From Rhynchopus sp. YZ270_cl-10 (taxonomy: Eukaryota > Euglenozoa > Diplonemea > Diplonemida > Diplonemidae), in contig OZ037846.1 in the NCBI GenBank assembly GCA_964035575.1, positions 709,501-773,500 on the forward strand: a DNA stretch of 64,000 nucleotides, read 5' to 3'. A program made the position numbers and the translations under genes. The notes beneath the pieces are model-generated. The model saw only the letters and a list, made by a program, of their open reading frames with translations, ran no database searches and was not told the DNA's origin. Every line of letters begins with the position of its first letter. Positions within the stretch are counted from its first letter, which is position 1. This document shows positions 45,636 to 55,610 of the stretch, in pieces.

Positions 45636-46229
45636 CAGTACACAGTACACAGTACACAGTACACAGTACACAGTACACAGTACACAGTACACAGTACACA
45701 GTACACAGTACACAGTACACAGTACACAGTACACAGTACACAGTACACAGTACACAGTACACAGTACACAGTACACAGTACACAGTACACAGTACACAGT
45801 ACACAGTACACAGTACACAGTACACAGTACACAGTACACAGTACACAGTACACAGTACACAGTACACAGTACACAGTACACAGTACACAGTACACAGTAC
45901 ACAGTACACAGTACACAGTACACAGTACACAGTACACAGTACACAGTACACAGTACACAGTACACAGTACACAGTACACAGTACACAGTACACAGTACAC
46001 AGTACACAGTACACAGTACACAGTACACAGTACACAGTACACAGTACACAGTACACAGTACACAGTACACAGTACACAGTACACAGTACACAGTACACAG
46101 TACACAGTACACAGTACACAGTACACAGTACACAGTACACAGTACACAGTACACAGTACACAGTACACAGTACACAGTACACAGTACACAGTACACAGTA
46201 CACAGTACACAGTACACAGTACACAGTAC
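45636..46229. repeat. 7-bp microsatellite (CACAGTA)n, about 85 copies
   Basis: A homogeneous array of CACAGTA. The same unit forms the array at 63305-64000. It is followed by CACCGGCAAACCCGCAAACC and, at 46344-46372, by an F10 hairpin motif, the same order as downstream of the 9-bp array near 10.2-10.4 kb. Reading frames across it are fortuitous. Confidence 0.95.
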
Positions 46230-47258
46230 CCATTACCGTGACTTCACCGGCCAACATCGGAAAACACCGGCAAACCCGCAAACCCGAAACATGGTCAAAA
46301 TCAGGTGGAATATACATAAGTACATCATGGGGGGGTAGGGAACAGGTAGCGCCGCAGGCGCACGGTACCCAACTTTTTTCTTTTTTCTTTCCCCTTTTCT
46401 CTGCTTTCTTTTGATTGCGCGAGCCGATTGCTCTCCACGGTGGGGTCACATGTGTGTTCAAAAACTATCTGAAGTGCCCTTACTGTACAATATGGGATTC
46501 TCTGATTTTCTAAAGGAAATCGTGTAATCAAAAAATTTTTGTACCGCGACCGAAAAAACCTCGAAAAAACCGGGTGTGAGGGTGTGGATTTAGCGCGCGC
46601 CCTGGGGGGGAGGGGAAGAAAAAAAAAATTTTTTTTTGTGGCTGAATGGGGGTTGCGTACTTCTTGCGCACTTCTTGCGTACTGTGTGCGCCCCCATTCC
46701 ACCATACCAAATAAAGAACAGTGGTTGTAAGCTGCATGTGTCTCTTGTGCACATACATCTGTGAAACAAAGATACGTTGAAATGTGCAAAACGCCGCACC
46801 GTTCAATCGGGCAGGACGCAGGCACTAACTCTCCGCAGATAAGCGAACCCCCAGAGAACACTTCATTGGCAACACGGTTACCACGAGGCAGGTTGTAAGC
46901 AGGTACATAAGCATTGCCCTATCCGGAACGGGAGGTATCTTATCACGTAAAGAAGTTTAAAAAAAGGTGGCTTTGAAATACAAAGCTCATGACAATGTAC
47001 CTTTAGTGCAGTACTGAAAAAGGAATCTGCCCTATCAGTAAAAAGCAAGAAATTCATTAAAAAAAAAAAAGAAGAAAAAGTTGGTTGTATGACTTTCAGT
47101 CGTACTTCGTCACCTTGAAAAAAAGGTGAAAACAAAAACAAAAATCTGGTTGGACACCCGCCCGCACCCGTACCCCGTTTTTTCTTTTTTCATTTTTCTT
47201 TTTTTTCGTTTTTTTTTAAATGTGTTAGAAGTAATTTTTGAACGTGTAAACGTTCGCT
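46230..47258. other. Gene-free repeat interval
   Basis: F10 (46344-46372), a 53-bp inverted repeat GAATGGGGGTTGCG..GTGCGCCCCCATTC (46647-46699) containing GCGTACTTCTT words, an F2-like piece (46735) and F5 (46773-46830) are seen. No gene is supported. Confidence 0.45.
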
Positions 47259-47266
47259 AATTCAAT

Positions 47267-47564
47267 CAGGCACTCCGCTAGGTACTAAAGTTCTGTTGAT
47301 TGTCAACAGAACTTTTTGAAAATGGGGAAAAAAAGAAAAAAAAAAAAAGTTCTGCTAAGTGGTTCAGACCCGTTCTACCTGTCAAAAAAGCTCAGGAGAA
47401 GAAGATATGGAGAGGTGAGTGCTCAAACGTCCCAAAAAAGTCAAAATCGGGCGTTGGTAAAAAAAAAAGTTGCGCACCGTGCGCCTGCGGCGCAAGCATG
47501 TACCCCACCAACGTGGACCATCAACAGAATATTTTCAAAATCGGAAATCCTAGCGGAGAGCCTG
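47267..47564. mobile_element. Non-autonomous hAT-like element, TSD AATTCAAT, copy 2
   Basis: The ends CAGGCACTCCGCT and AGCGGAGAGCCTG are flanked by exact AATTCAAT duplications (47259-47266, 47565-47572). It is the inverted counterpart of 12075-12370 and aligns along nearly its whole length, so this family moved recently enough for two independent target duplications to stay perfect. Confidence 0.93.
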
Positions 47565-47797
47565 AATTCAATACAAAAAAAGAAAAAAAAGAAAAGAAAA
47601 AAAAAAGGAAAAGAAGAAGAAATTGTCGCCATGGCAATTGTGTGTGAACACTCTGAGATTTTATCCATTTTGAGCAATTTAAAAAACACAAAACCACCCC
47701 CACCCACCCTTTCCCAAAAACACACACCCTCCCCCCCTGAGAGTCCCCTCCCCCCTCCTCCCTTTGGGTAATATTCCTCACAGGAATTATCTATAAC

Positions 47798-47965
47798 TGG
47801 TGCTCCTGAAAACCCCATTTTGCGTACTTGTTACGTACTTGCTGCGTACTTGTTGCACACTTTGTGCACGAAAAAAAAAATACAGGAATACCCTATATTG
47901 CGTACTTGTTGCGTACTTAGTGCGTAGTTGTTGCGTACTTGGTATTTTTTATTTCAGGAGCACCA
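47798..47965. mobile_element. Small TIR element with GCGTACTTGTT repeats, TSD ATAAC
   Basis: The ends TGGTGCTCCTGAAA and TTTCAGGAGCACCA are flanked by ATAAC on both sides (47793-47797 and 47966-47970). The interior consists of repeated GCGTACTTGTT words. The 5-bp duplication is compatible with several superfamilies, so none is assigned. Confidence 0.65.
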
Positions 47966-48032
47966 ATAACTGATATTTCAAATTCCCTTTTCCTTTTCCC
48001 CCTCCCACTCACCCCCTCACTTCCTCACCCCT

Positions 48033-48659
48033 TTATTGAAAAAATGAAGTTCGCGCTACGTCAGAGAAAGGGTCTGGATATTCTTGTTTTTCCTCTCTCA
48101 GGCACATGACATCTTCTCTCAAATCGTTGAGGGAGCAGTCGAGCGCCTCCACGCGGGCGAGGATGAGGATGAGGAAGTCTCTGTTGTCGAGGTTCGCGAG
48201 TTTGTCAGCGCTTTGCTTGCGCTGTTGTATGTTGGTGCCGAAGCCGAAACGTGGTGCTGTGCTGTCGCTCAGAACGCTTCGCCTGCGGTGGTTTGTATCC
48301 GCCGTAAATAAATCCCCACCACCTTCCAGGTCATTGTCAACTGCGGCAGCTTCCATCATTTGGAGCACACTCTCTTTGTTGCGTCGTCCCCGCGGACTAG
48401 AGGCTTCAGCCATTTCAAGGTGATCGAGGCGGGAGAGTCGTTCAATTTCCTTCTTTCTGTGATGAGGGGGGGAAAAAAGCAAAATAAGAAAATTCAGGAT
48501 ATGACAGTGAAGCATAAATGAAAGACAAAGAAAAAGTACTTTTTTTTCGTTTATCGCACCATTAAAAAGGGCCTGACCTTGATAGCTTGACTGGGAAAGG
48601 GGAAGATTATTTTTGTTGAACGCCAAAAAAAAAAAAAAAAAAAAAAAAAACAAAAAAAC

Positions 48660-48690
<31 letters not shown>

Positions 48691-51600
48691 ATTTATTCAC
48701 CTCCTTTTAGCGGGGTTTTATTTTGCGATAACTTCACGCATTTTTTTCCCAGGCGAGGGCTACTTAATTTGCCGAGCGAAGCGAGGCAAATTGAGTGCAC
48801 GAGCCTGGGAAAAAAATAAGTGAAGTATCGCAAAATAATCCGCTAAAAGGAGGTGAATACGTAATTTTATTTCACGGGAAATAAAGTATACGAAAGGATT
48901 TGGCACTTTTAGCGGGACTCATTTATTGTGCAATAACTAACGAGAATGTGTCCCTCCAGGTAGCTCTCATTACCCTCCCGCTAGCTTTTGCTCGCTGGGA
49001 ACCTGCAAAAAACTGGTGAATTGGGCCCATACCCTGGTATGTGGGGTGGGATACGCATTTTTGGGGTGGCAGAACCATGTGTGAGCCACAGGGTGGTGCA
49101 CGTGTGACCCCATGCAGTACCACACAACCCACGTTTTTACACACACAACAACGGCATTTTGCGTGTAGCGCGTACAGTATGTAGCCTAAAAAGCCCACAC
49201 CACGTGTACGCATAGCGCGTAGCGCAGCGTGTGGTCGGGTTTGGAAAGCTGCCTCAACGGTACACAAAGCTACATCCCGACCTCTCGCCACCTCAGTGTC
49301 CCCTCGGGTGCTAGCGGGAGGTCGGGAAATGGCTGTCGTGCAAGAGCGAGACACATTCAGAAGATCCCCGCCCATCACAGAATATCATGCCAGCCACCAC
49401 CTTCCTCACAATGAAGTAAAGGGGGTGGTGTGTCCTTCGTCTTGATAGTGAGATCGTCACGGAGATACACTATGTACGAAACGAAGTCGGCTTCCGTGGG
49501 CTTACCGTCAGGCTTGCCAATGAATTCCTTAAAAAGCGGTCCCATTCACGGACGTACGGTGTCGACAATGCTAGTCCTTCAGCAAAACCACTGTAGTGCT
49601 TGTCCATCTCCTGTCGGAGGACCGTTTGCGTCTTACATCCTTCGGCATGTTGCATGTGTCAGAAAAAAAATGGGAAAAGGGCAAAAAAAATTCGAAATTT
49701 TCAATTTTTAGGTGGGTGGTGGTGCAGGATGTACCAAAATTTAGCGTGAAGTTATCGCCAAATAAAACCCCTGTTTTAGCGTGAAAAAAACAAAAATAAA
49801 ATCCCGCTCTGAAGGAATTGCAGTGAAATAAAGTGAAAAACGCGTGAAATAAAGTTCAATGAGCGGGTTTTTAATTTGCGATAAAAAAACTGCGTGAAAT
49901 TATCATTAAAAAGAATCCCGCTAAAAGTGCCAAATCCTTCGTATACTTTATTTCCCAGTGGAATAAAATAACTATTTAAAGGGGGGACCCGTCGATTATT
50001 TACCTTTTGAAAAGGTAAATAATACACGAAAGGTAAATAATACATGGAAGGTAAATAATACAATATTTGGACTTTATTAATGCAAAAGGTAAATAATATA
50101 CGGTTTGACCTATTGCGGGTAAACGGTCCTGTTTTCGATGCACACCCACTAGACCCCCGACTCACTGCACAACAGATTTTCACGCCCCGCCCTTCCCCCT
50201 CCCCGGAACCCCTCTCGCCGTCATGTTGAACGCCTCGACCCTTGCAGAGCTGAACCACCAGTGGGATGAGGTGCGCCGTGGCCGCTGCGAGGTGGTCGTC
50301 GGCCTCGACGAGGCAAGCGTGGCGAGCCTGGACCTGGACGTTGAGAGCTTCAGCGACACGTCCAGTGCCTCAGAACTTCACCCAAAAAAAGCGGGGCGGA
50401 AAATTAATTAATTAAATGCCAATTCAAAAGGTAAATAATACACGAAAGGTAAATAATACAATGTTTGGCATTAAAAAGGTAAATAATACACGAAGGTAAA
50501 TATTACAATAGGTAAATAATCGACGGGTCCCCCCTTTATTCACCTCCTTTTAGCGGGGTTTTATTTTGCGATAACTTCACGCATTTTTTTCCCAGGCGAG
50601 GGCTACTTAATTTGCCGAGCGAAGCGAGGCAAATTGAGTGCACGAGCCTGGGAAAAAAATAAGTGAAGTATCGCAAAATAATCCGCTAAAAGGAGGTGAA
50701 TACGTAATTTTATTTCACGGGAAATAAAGTATACGAAAGGATTTGGCACTTTTAGCGTGACTTATTTATTGTGCAATAACTAACGAGTATGTGTCCTCAC
50801 AGGAAGCTCTCAGGGGAAAAAAAAAAAAAGAGCGTGAAAAAAAAAAAAAAAAAAAAAGCTCTCATTACCCTCCCGCCAGCGCTACCGGGTCCCGCGGACC
50901 CCTAGATAGGCCCGCTGAGGGGCTGGCGGGATTGAGGGGGCTAAAAAAGGCTGGACGGTCCCTCCAGCCCTACTATCTACATGTACCAAAATTTGGCGTG
51001 AAATTATCATTAAATAAAATCCCGCTAAAAGTGCCAAATCCTTCGTATACTTTATTTCCCAGGGGAATAAAAAAAAAAAGTCAGAGATCTGAATTGGCGC
51101 AAAGTGATTTAACGGGAGAACACATACCGGAGTTGAGCTTCTCGTGCATCGGAGAAGTTTGCGCCAAGGATAATGATGGGGAACGCAGCTATGAGAATGC
51201 CTGTGAACATTGCTGCTGCCCCCACGAGGTAGCCCTGTGTGGTGTGTGGTTGATGTCTAGTGAGGGTCGTTCTTGCGCAGAATATGGCCCTTAATGTTGT
51301 GTGCGGTGATTTAAAATCGGTGTTTGGGCAATTTCTAGGCCCGGGAATATGGCCCAAAGTGTGATGTGTTAGAAAAGCTGTGGGGTCATTCCTGAGATCG
51401 GAATATTGCCCAGCCATCTTCAGCCCAGAAGACTGAAGATGCTTTAAAAAAATATCATAATTACCCTAGCCATACCGGAAGCGTGACGGGAATCATATCA
51501 CCATAACCCACTGTGGTGATTGTGACGAGGCACCACCAGAAGGAGTGTGGGATGGATTTAAAGTCGTGTTGGCGGTTGGCCCCACCGTATTGGGAGTCGC

Positions 51601-52555
51601 GCACCCAGGTTTGGTTGATTGGGTCAAAGGTGGCTGCGCTTTGCTCGGCAAAGAAGACGGCGGAGCCGAAGATTACCACGGTGATTGTTGTGAGGAAGAG
51701 AAGCAACGACAGCGCATCGGACGACCGCCGCAGGGCAATCCCTACCACCTGAATGCCTTCGGAATACTTCGACAGTTTGAACACCCGAAACATCCGTGCA
51801 AGCCGCACCACTCGCAGAACAATAAAACCACGCCCCGTACCACTCCCAACCCACGCCTGAACCATAATATCAATATAAAACGGCAGCACTGCGACCATAT
51901 CAACCCAGTTCAGCACATCCTTCAGAAACCTCTTTTTGTTCGAAGAAGTGACAAACCTTGTTGCCATCTCTAAGGTGAACCATGCGATGCAGACTGCCTC
52001 GATTATGAGGAATGCGGGCAAATCGCGTGAATAGTACTGCGGCAACGACTCAACTGTGAACACCATGACACTGGTGATAATCAACACCAGCGTTAAGACA
52101 AACGTCCCTGTCGCAAGCACCCAATACTTCTCTGCAAACAGCGTCTCCCCAAAGCCTTCCGCCTCAAAGAGCGCATGGATCTTTTGCTTTAAGCTCAGAA
52201 GCGCGATCTGCTCCTCCATGATGTGTGATGGTGTTGAGTCGAGGTCCTGCTGTTCAGAGGCGGCGGCAGAACCCATCGGTGAACGTTGGGGTGTTGAGTT
52301 GAGGGTGGTTTGCAGTCGCCTCGTGAGCGGGTTGCTTGGTGCGCGCCGTGGGAAGATCGTGTTAGGTGGCCTGCTATTGTTTGATCGGGTGCTCGCCTTC
52401 AGCGCGCCTGCGGACTGCCCTTTCGCAATGACCCGTGGAGAGCGTTCAGAAGTCACGTCACTCTGTTGGCGTTCCATCTCGCTAGCGCGAGGGTTCCGTG
52501 AGGCACGTACAGTGTGTGTCGCAACGGATTCGGCACGTCCGCTGTCGGACATCAT
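48033..52555 (-). CDS. Voltage-gated K+ channel, three exons (536 aa)
   Basis: Six-transmembrane Kv-type channel subunit, presumably a plasma-membrane tetramer. Exons: 52555-51476, 51234-51128 and 48456-48033; phases match at both junctions (donors GTATGG and GTATGT, acceptors CACAG) and the total is 537 codons. The N-terminus (1-143) is Ser/Arg-rich and disordered, without a recognisable T1 tetramerisation domain. S1 145-168, S2 180-203, S3 211-233, S4 246-263 with R248, R251, R254, R257 and K260, S5 280-303, selectivity filter TTVGYGD 347-353, S6 361-384 in exon 2. The cytoplasmic C-terminus (396-536) has a basic patch and a predicted helix near LARVEALDCSLNDLREDV that may mediate assembly. 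Assignment of exon 3 rests on phase, splice signals and spacing. Intron 2 (2671 bp) is filled with transposable elements. Confidence 0.88.
48688..48860. mobile_element. 3' palindrome of tyrosine-recombinase element C
   Basis: TATTCACCTCCTTTTAGCGG and its inverse enclose inner arms GCGATAACTTCACGC..TTTTTTTCCCAGG and AATTTGCC. The tip in gene orientation reads GCC-TC-GC-TTC-GC-TC-GGC. Almost identical palindromes are at 50538-50703 and 62398-62573. It lies on the 3' side of the recombinase remnant, as in elements A and B. Confidence 0.7.
48865..49965 (-). mobile_element. Tyrosine-recombinase element C, core with gene remnant
   Basis: The TIRs of ~60 bp include GGGAAATAAAGTATACGAAA, GGATTTGGCACTTTTAGCGGG on the left and their inverse at 49905-49965. 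Iteron-like GTGAAATAAAGTG and GCGTGAAATAAAGT words lie at 49828-49860. A decayed recombinase N-terminus lies at about 49430-49655 (minus). The rest (48960-49400) is non-coding, with GCGTAGCGCGTA-type words. Confidence 0.65.
49430..49655 (-). pseudogene. Remnant of a tyrosine recombinase N-terminus (element C)
   Basis: The frame reads FAEGLALSTPYVREWDRFL, and after a one-base frame change FIGKPDGKPTEADFVSYIVY, LRDD. These align with residues 18-62 of the intact recombinase at 4301 (LLAGLKSSTAYKTEWNKFL, then GRKQPREEHVVSYLTHLRE). The downstream catalytic domain is missing. Because it sits between the TIRs of element C, it ties the TIR/palindrome family to a tyrosine recombinase. Confidence 0.6.
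49978..50537. mobile_element. TIR element with AAAGGGGGGACCC ends and GGTAAATAATAC arrays
   Basis: Perfect 27-bp TIRs (AAAGGGGGGACCCGTCGATT, ATTTACC and inverse). Repeats of GGTAAATAATACACGAAA lie inside both ends. It was inserted exactly at the junction of two recombinase-type copies: the empty-site sequence ATAACTATTTATTCACCTCC exists intact at 62399-62418, giving a TTA/TTTA duplication. The centre is GC-rich and carries a gene-like ORF (50223-50411). Confidence 0.78.
50223..50411 (+). CDS. Small acidic ORF inside the AAAGGGGGG element (62 aa)
   Basis: MLNASTLAELNHQWDEVRRG continues into an acidic, Ser-rich middle (DEASVASLDLDVESFSDTSS) and a lysine-rich end. It is much more GC-rich than its surroundings and is preceded by a C-rich leader (CACCCACTAGACCC, CCCTTCCCCCTCCCC) like those before host genes. 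This looks like the 5' end of a host gene captured by the transposon, or an accessory protein of the element. No family is recognised, and expression is uncertain. Confidence 0.4.
   Translation: MLNASTLAELNHQWDEVRRGRCEVVVGLDEASVASLDLDVESFSDTSSASELHPKKAGRKIN
50538..51070. mobile_element. Non-autonomous recombinase-type element (palindrome + TIR core), copy 1
   Basis: The palindrome (50538-50703) is followed by a core with TIRs GGGAAATAAAGTATACGAAA (left) and its inverse near 51040-51062. The interior has AGCGTGAAAAAAA and a CCAGCGCTACCGGGTCCCGC hairpin but no recombinase. It shares nearly all of its sequence with 62398-62950. It lies head-to-tail with element C, so a tandem pair existed before the AAAGGGGGG element split the junction. 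Confidence 0.75.
51235..51475 (-). other. Intron 1 of the K+ channel gene with three hairpins
   Basis: A 241-bp intron (GTATGG..CCACACAG). It contains three copies of a hairpin of the form GGGC-ATTCY-loop-RGAAT-ATNGCCC at about 51264-51293, 51331-51361 and 51395-51420 (plus-strand reading). The same hairpin is at 8757, 8889 and 33037, with a variant at 8833. Stem bases differ but pairing is kept. Two copies are preceded by TGAT or GATGTCTAGTGAG words. Confidence 0.65.
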
Positions 52556-53975
52556 CGAGTCAGTGTCGCTGTCGCCATTTCGGCTGTGAAGGGTGGTTTG
52601 TTTGAAAAGGGTTGGTATGGACAGAGGTAATGACTGTCACTAAAAGATTTGGTATTTTGTGCGCTCAAAAAGCTGGTCATTATGAAAAAAAAAAAACACC
52701 ATGCGGTTGATTTCTTTTCTGTTTTGCTATTTCCCAACGCGCTCCAAATATTAAAGTAAAAGAAAAATTTTGATGTGAGACAACAAACACCGGTGGGGTA
52801 AAAAAGAAGGGGGGACAAAAAGTGGAAAAAGTTTTTTTTTTTTTTTTGTACTTTGTCACTCGAATTACCATATTTTCACGAAACGAAAGTGAAAGGGGAG
52901 GGGAAACACATACGTGGCGAAAGCAGCACTCACAGTCATGATAGACGCGGCCATCTTGCGGGGGGTACTAAACTAGGACGTCCAATGGCTTTACGGCACG
53001 CAATGCGGAATGCTTATTGCTACGAAAGAGAGAGAGAGGGAGAGGGGGAGGGGGAGGGGGAATGGAAATCGTCGGGAAGATGCGAACTGCCCAACGATTT
53101 CAGGGGAGTCAGCCCGGCTAGAGGTGCATTAGAAAACACCCGAAAACAAAGAAAGAAGAAAAAAAAAAAAAAGGGAAAAAGAGAAAAAAAAGCTTATCAA
53201 GATGAACCCTAAGCCTCTCTGTGCTGTCACCCTAAAGAAAAAGGTACAAAAAAAAAAAAAACTTAGGTGTTAATGTGGAAAAAAGAGGGGGATAAAAAGG
53301 AGATGGGTGGAGGAGGAGGGGGCAATGTGTCTGCACAGATTCACCGCCCGCGGAACGGGGGGTGCGGGGAAGCGCCTGTTTGGGTGGGAAGTGAAGTGTG
53401 TGTGATGATGTGTGGTTCAGCCCCCGCTGATATCGTATAAAATTTTTTTCGTTGCGGCGCAACAGAACTGGGGTATGAAAGTTTGTTTGTTTTGTATTTC
53501 AACGGAACTGGGGTAGGGAAGACGGGGAAAAAAAAAGTTTATAAGATGACCCTAAGCCTCACATACTTAGTCACCTTTATCACATTCGTTATCGCGCAGA
53601 AGGGGGAAAAAAAATGGAAATCCCGAAGTGAGTAATATGGTTCAAGAGTGTAGATATGTGGTACAGTGTTGAGATAAAATACAAATTTTGTTTGATTTGA
53701 GTTTTTTTCTGACGGAGGGGGGATTTTTTTTTTTTTCCATCTTTCAGTTCACTGCAACGGAAGTTTGCTGTAGAACACTAATAGGTTGGGGGTGAAGGGA
53801 AGAGCATTTAATTGCATATAGTGAACAATCTTTACACATAAAAGGATAGTTAAAGAGAGAGAGGGGGCGAATGGCTGAACACGAAATACAGCCATCATGA
53901 GGGGGGAAGGGGATGAATGGAAGGGAGTACAGTACTGAAGGTAGGTAAATGGTAATATTTTTTTGCAGACCCGAT
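52556..53975. other. Upstream region of the K+ channel gene and spacer
   Basis: No further gene is supported. F2 repeats (53190, 53538) and a hAT-type solo end (CAGCCCCCGCTGATATCG at 53417, followed by GTTGCGGCGCAACAGAACTG) are present. GA-rich runs (53025-53062) occur about 480 bp upstream of the channel start codon. Confidence 0.45.
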
Positions 53976-54181
53976 CATACTTCATGGTCCGCCGGAGTCC
54001 GCCGGAGTTGTGACAGACTATGCCGGACTTCGAAAGTCCGTCTCGAGTCCACCCGAGTCCGTCTCAACTCAAAAGGTTCGCCCGAGTTGAGACGGACCCG
54101 AGACGGACCTGAGACGGACTTAACTCGGGTGGGGTCTTGGTGGTATTTTTTTTTGCGGACTCAGGCGGACCACGAAGTATG
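53976..54181. mobile_element. CATAC-ended MITE, 206 bp
   Basis: The ends CATACTTCATGGTCCGCC and GGCGGACCACGAAGTATG are inverted. The interior is built of GAGTCCGCCGGAGT and CCGAGACGGACCTGAGACGG words. Its right flank was split by the element at 54185-55329; restoring that flank gives CCCGAT against ACTGAT, a weak 4/6 duplication. Same terminal CATAC as 30297-31138 and 62064-62270. Confidence 0.6.
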
Positions 54182-54391
54182 ACTCAGGGCTTCCCACAGG
54201 GGGGACCAGGGGGGACCACTGGTCCCCCTGGGGGAAAATAAAAATAATAAGGGGGGACCAGGGGGGACCAGGGGGGACCAGGGGGGACCAGCCTGCCCTT
54301 GAGTGTTCCGAGGCTGCCTATTAGGAATTTTCCACATTTTTTTTAATTTTTCCCACCCTCCCGTCCCCGCGCATCCAAATACAGGCAACTA

Positions 54392-54619
54392 CACGACGGT
54401 GATGTACAGTACATTACAAGTGAAGTTACATGTAACGTTACAAGTGAAAAACCGTTACAAGTGAGTTACAAGTGAGTTACAAGTGGGATACATGAATTAC
54501 AGGCAAAATCAGGTTGTAACTGGTGGGTTACAAGTGAGTTACAAGTGAGTTACATGTAACAAAAGTTACATGTAACTCACTTGTAACTCCACTTGTAACA
54601 CCCGTTACATCACCGTCGT
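54392..54619. mobile_element. CACTA-like MITE, CACGACGG ends with GTTACAAGTG words
   Basis: The ends CACGACGGTGATGTA and TACATCACCGTCGTG are perfect inverted repeats flanked by TA on both sides. The interior is filled with GTTACAAGTGA words in both orientations and a GTTACATGTAAC palindrome. It shares its terminus and ACAAGTGA words with 14866-15070. Confidence 0.65.
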
Positions 54620-54635
54620 GTAACAGGGGGAAAAG

Positions 54636-54785
54636 ATGGCACCAAAAAAGTCCTCCGGACCAAGACAGATTTCCATAATGGAATTTGCAAAGCGACCGGC
54701 GGAGTCCCAGTTATCGGCTCAGGCTCCGAAGAGGCAGAAAATAACGGTTGCAAAGAACCACGAGTATGCCTCATGGGCAAAGTGA
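54636..54785 (+). CDS. Small basic ORF in the CAGGGCTTCCC element (49 aa)
   Basis: MAPKKSSGPRQISIMEFAKR begins the 49-aa frame; later residues are APKRQKITVAK and NHEYASWAK before TGA. QISIMEFA resembles a PCNA-interacting (PIP) box, Q-x-x-I-x-x-F, but the second aromatic is replaced by Ala. APKRQK is a possible nuclear localisation signal. Its position within a transposon suggests an N-terminal piece of a transposon protein. Evidence for a real gene is weak. Confidence 0.3.
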   Translation: MAPKKSSGPRQISIMEFAKRPAESQLSAQAPKRQKITVAKNHEYASWAK

Positions 54786-55436
54786 CCCCGTCACAGCCAG
54801 AACGCGACTCAATTGGTCAAACGCCGAAGGAAAAGGAAGCATGCAGCATGGCAAAAGAAAAAAGTAGCGTACCGTGCGCCTGCGGCGCAAGATTGCAAGC
54901 CACCCATGACATAGTGTGGCTGTAAAATGTGCAATTTTAATCACAGTATTTTGAAATGTTGCGTACCGTGGCTTCGCCAGGAACCTTTGCCATGACTGTC
55001 GTTTCTTTTTGTAGATGTCTATACGAGGAAACGTCTGCACGCTACCGACCTGACATATTTTTTCTTATTCCGCAAAGGTGGGGAACGTGAGATGATATGC
55101 AATATGCGAGTTAATGCAGCAGTTTTAACGGTTTGCCGGGACATTTTCGCCGAAGTCGAAAATTTTTTTTGACCACTTAAAGTGCGTAAAGGCGCGTAAC
55201 GTAACGTAGCGTCAGCGTTAATGCTACACACCACACAAATTAAAATCATTGAAAAAAAAAAAAAAATTCCACCTTTTTTTGGCTGGTCCCCCTGGGAGGC
55301 CAAAACCCCAGATCCTGCGGGAAGCCCTGATGACTGATACAAAAAAAAAGGGGGTTTTTTTTTTTTGCTTATTTGCAGATTTTGGGCTTTTTTTAATTGT
55401 GTTGAATTTGTGTTTGTTTTGTTTGTTTGTTTTGAC

Positions 55437-55610
55437 AAAAAATTAGTTATATACTCCAGGGAGAAATTGAAGCTTTTTTTCCCCGAGGGGGGTGCAACTC
55501 CCAAGGATGTGTATTTCCCGAGCCGAAGGCGAGGGAAATACAAATCCGAGGGAGTTGGCACCCCCCAAGGGGAAAAATCTTCAATTTCTCCCAGGAGTTT
55601 GTAATTTTAT
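55437..55610. mobile_element. 3' palindrome of tyrosine-recombinase element B
   Basis: The arms AAATTAGTTATATACTCC and GGGAGAAATTGAAGC, with CCCCGAGGGGGGTGC, are mirrored on the right. The tip in gene orientation is CCC-TC-GCC-TTC-GGC-TC-GGG. It adjoins the TIR of element B on the 3' side of the recombinase remnant. Arm sequences differ from the A and C palindromes but the tip is nearly identical to that of A. Confidence 0.68.

Larger units (their letters stand above)
48457..51127 (-). other. Intron 2 of the K+ channel gene, built from mobile elements
   Basis: It begins GTATGT and ends CATCACAG. Other introns in the window are about 200-570 bp, whereas this one is 2.67 kb. It contains palindrome plus core of recombinase element C (48688-49965), the AAAGGGGGG element (49978-50537) and a non-autonomous palindrome-plus-core copy (50538-51070). 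The splice pairing is inferred, so an alternative is that exon 3 belongs to a separate gene. Confidence 0.65.
54185..55329. mobile_element. TIR element CAGGGCTTCCC, TSD ATGACT
   Basis: The ends CAGGGCTTCCCACAGG and CCTGCGGGAAGCCCTG are flanked by ATGACT (54179-54184, 55330-55335). A GGGGGGACCA minisatellite (54196-54292) and its inverse GGTCCCCCT (55272) lie inside the ends. It contains a nested CACTA-like MITE (54392-54619), a 49-aa ORF and two inverted F10 motifs (54872-54893, 54956-54982). The 6-bp duplication does not fit hAT despite the CAGGG end, so it stays unclassified. Confidence 0.62.

Noticed and set aside
45502-46461. Cys/Tyr/Val/Leu repeat frames, also at 62972-63996
   Set aside because: Product of the (CACAGTA)n arrays; the three frames overlap and continue into unrelated flanks.
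54196-54292. G-quadruplex regulatory island
   Set aside because: GGGGGGACCA repeats could form quadruplexes, but they lie inside a transposon terminus with no gene nearby, so a regulatory call is unsupported.
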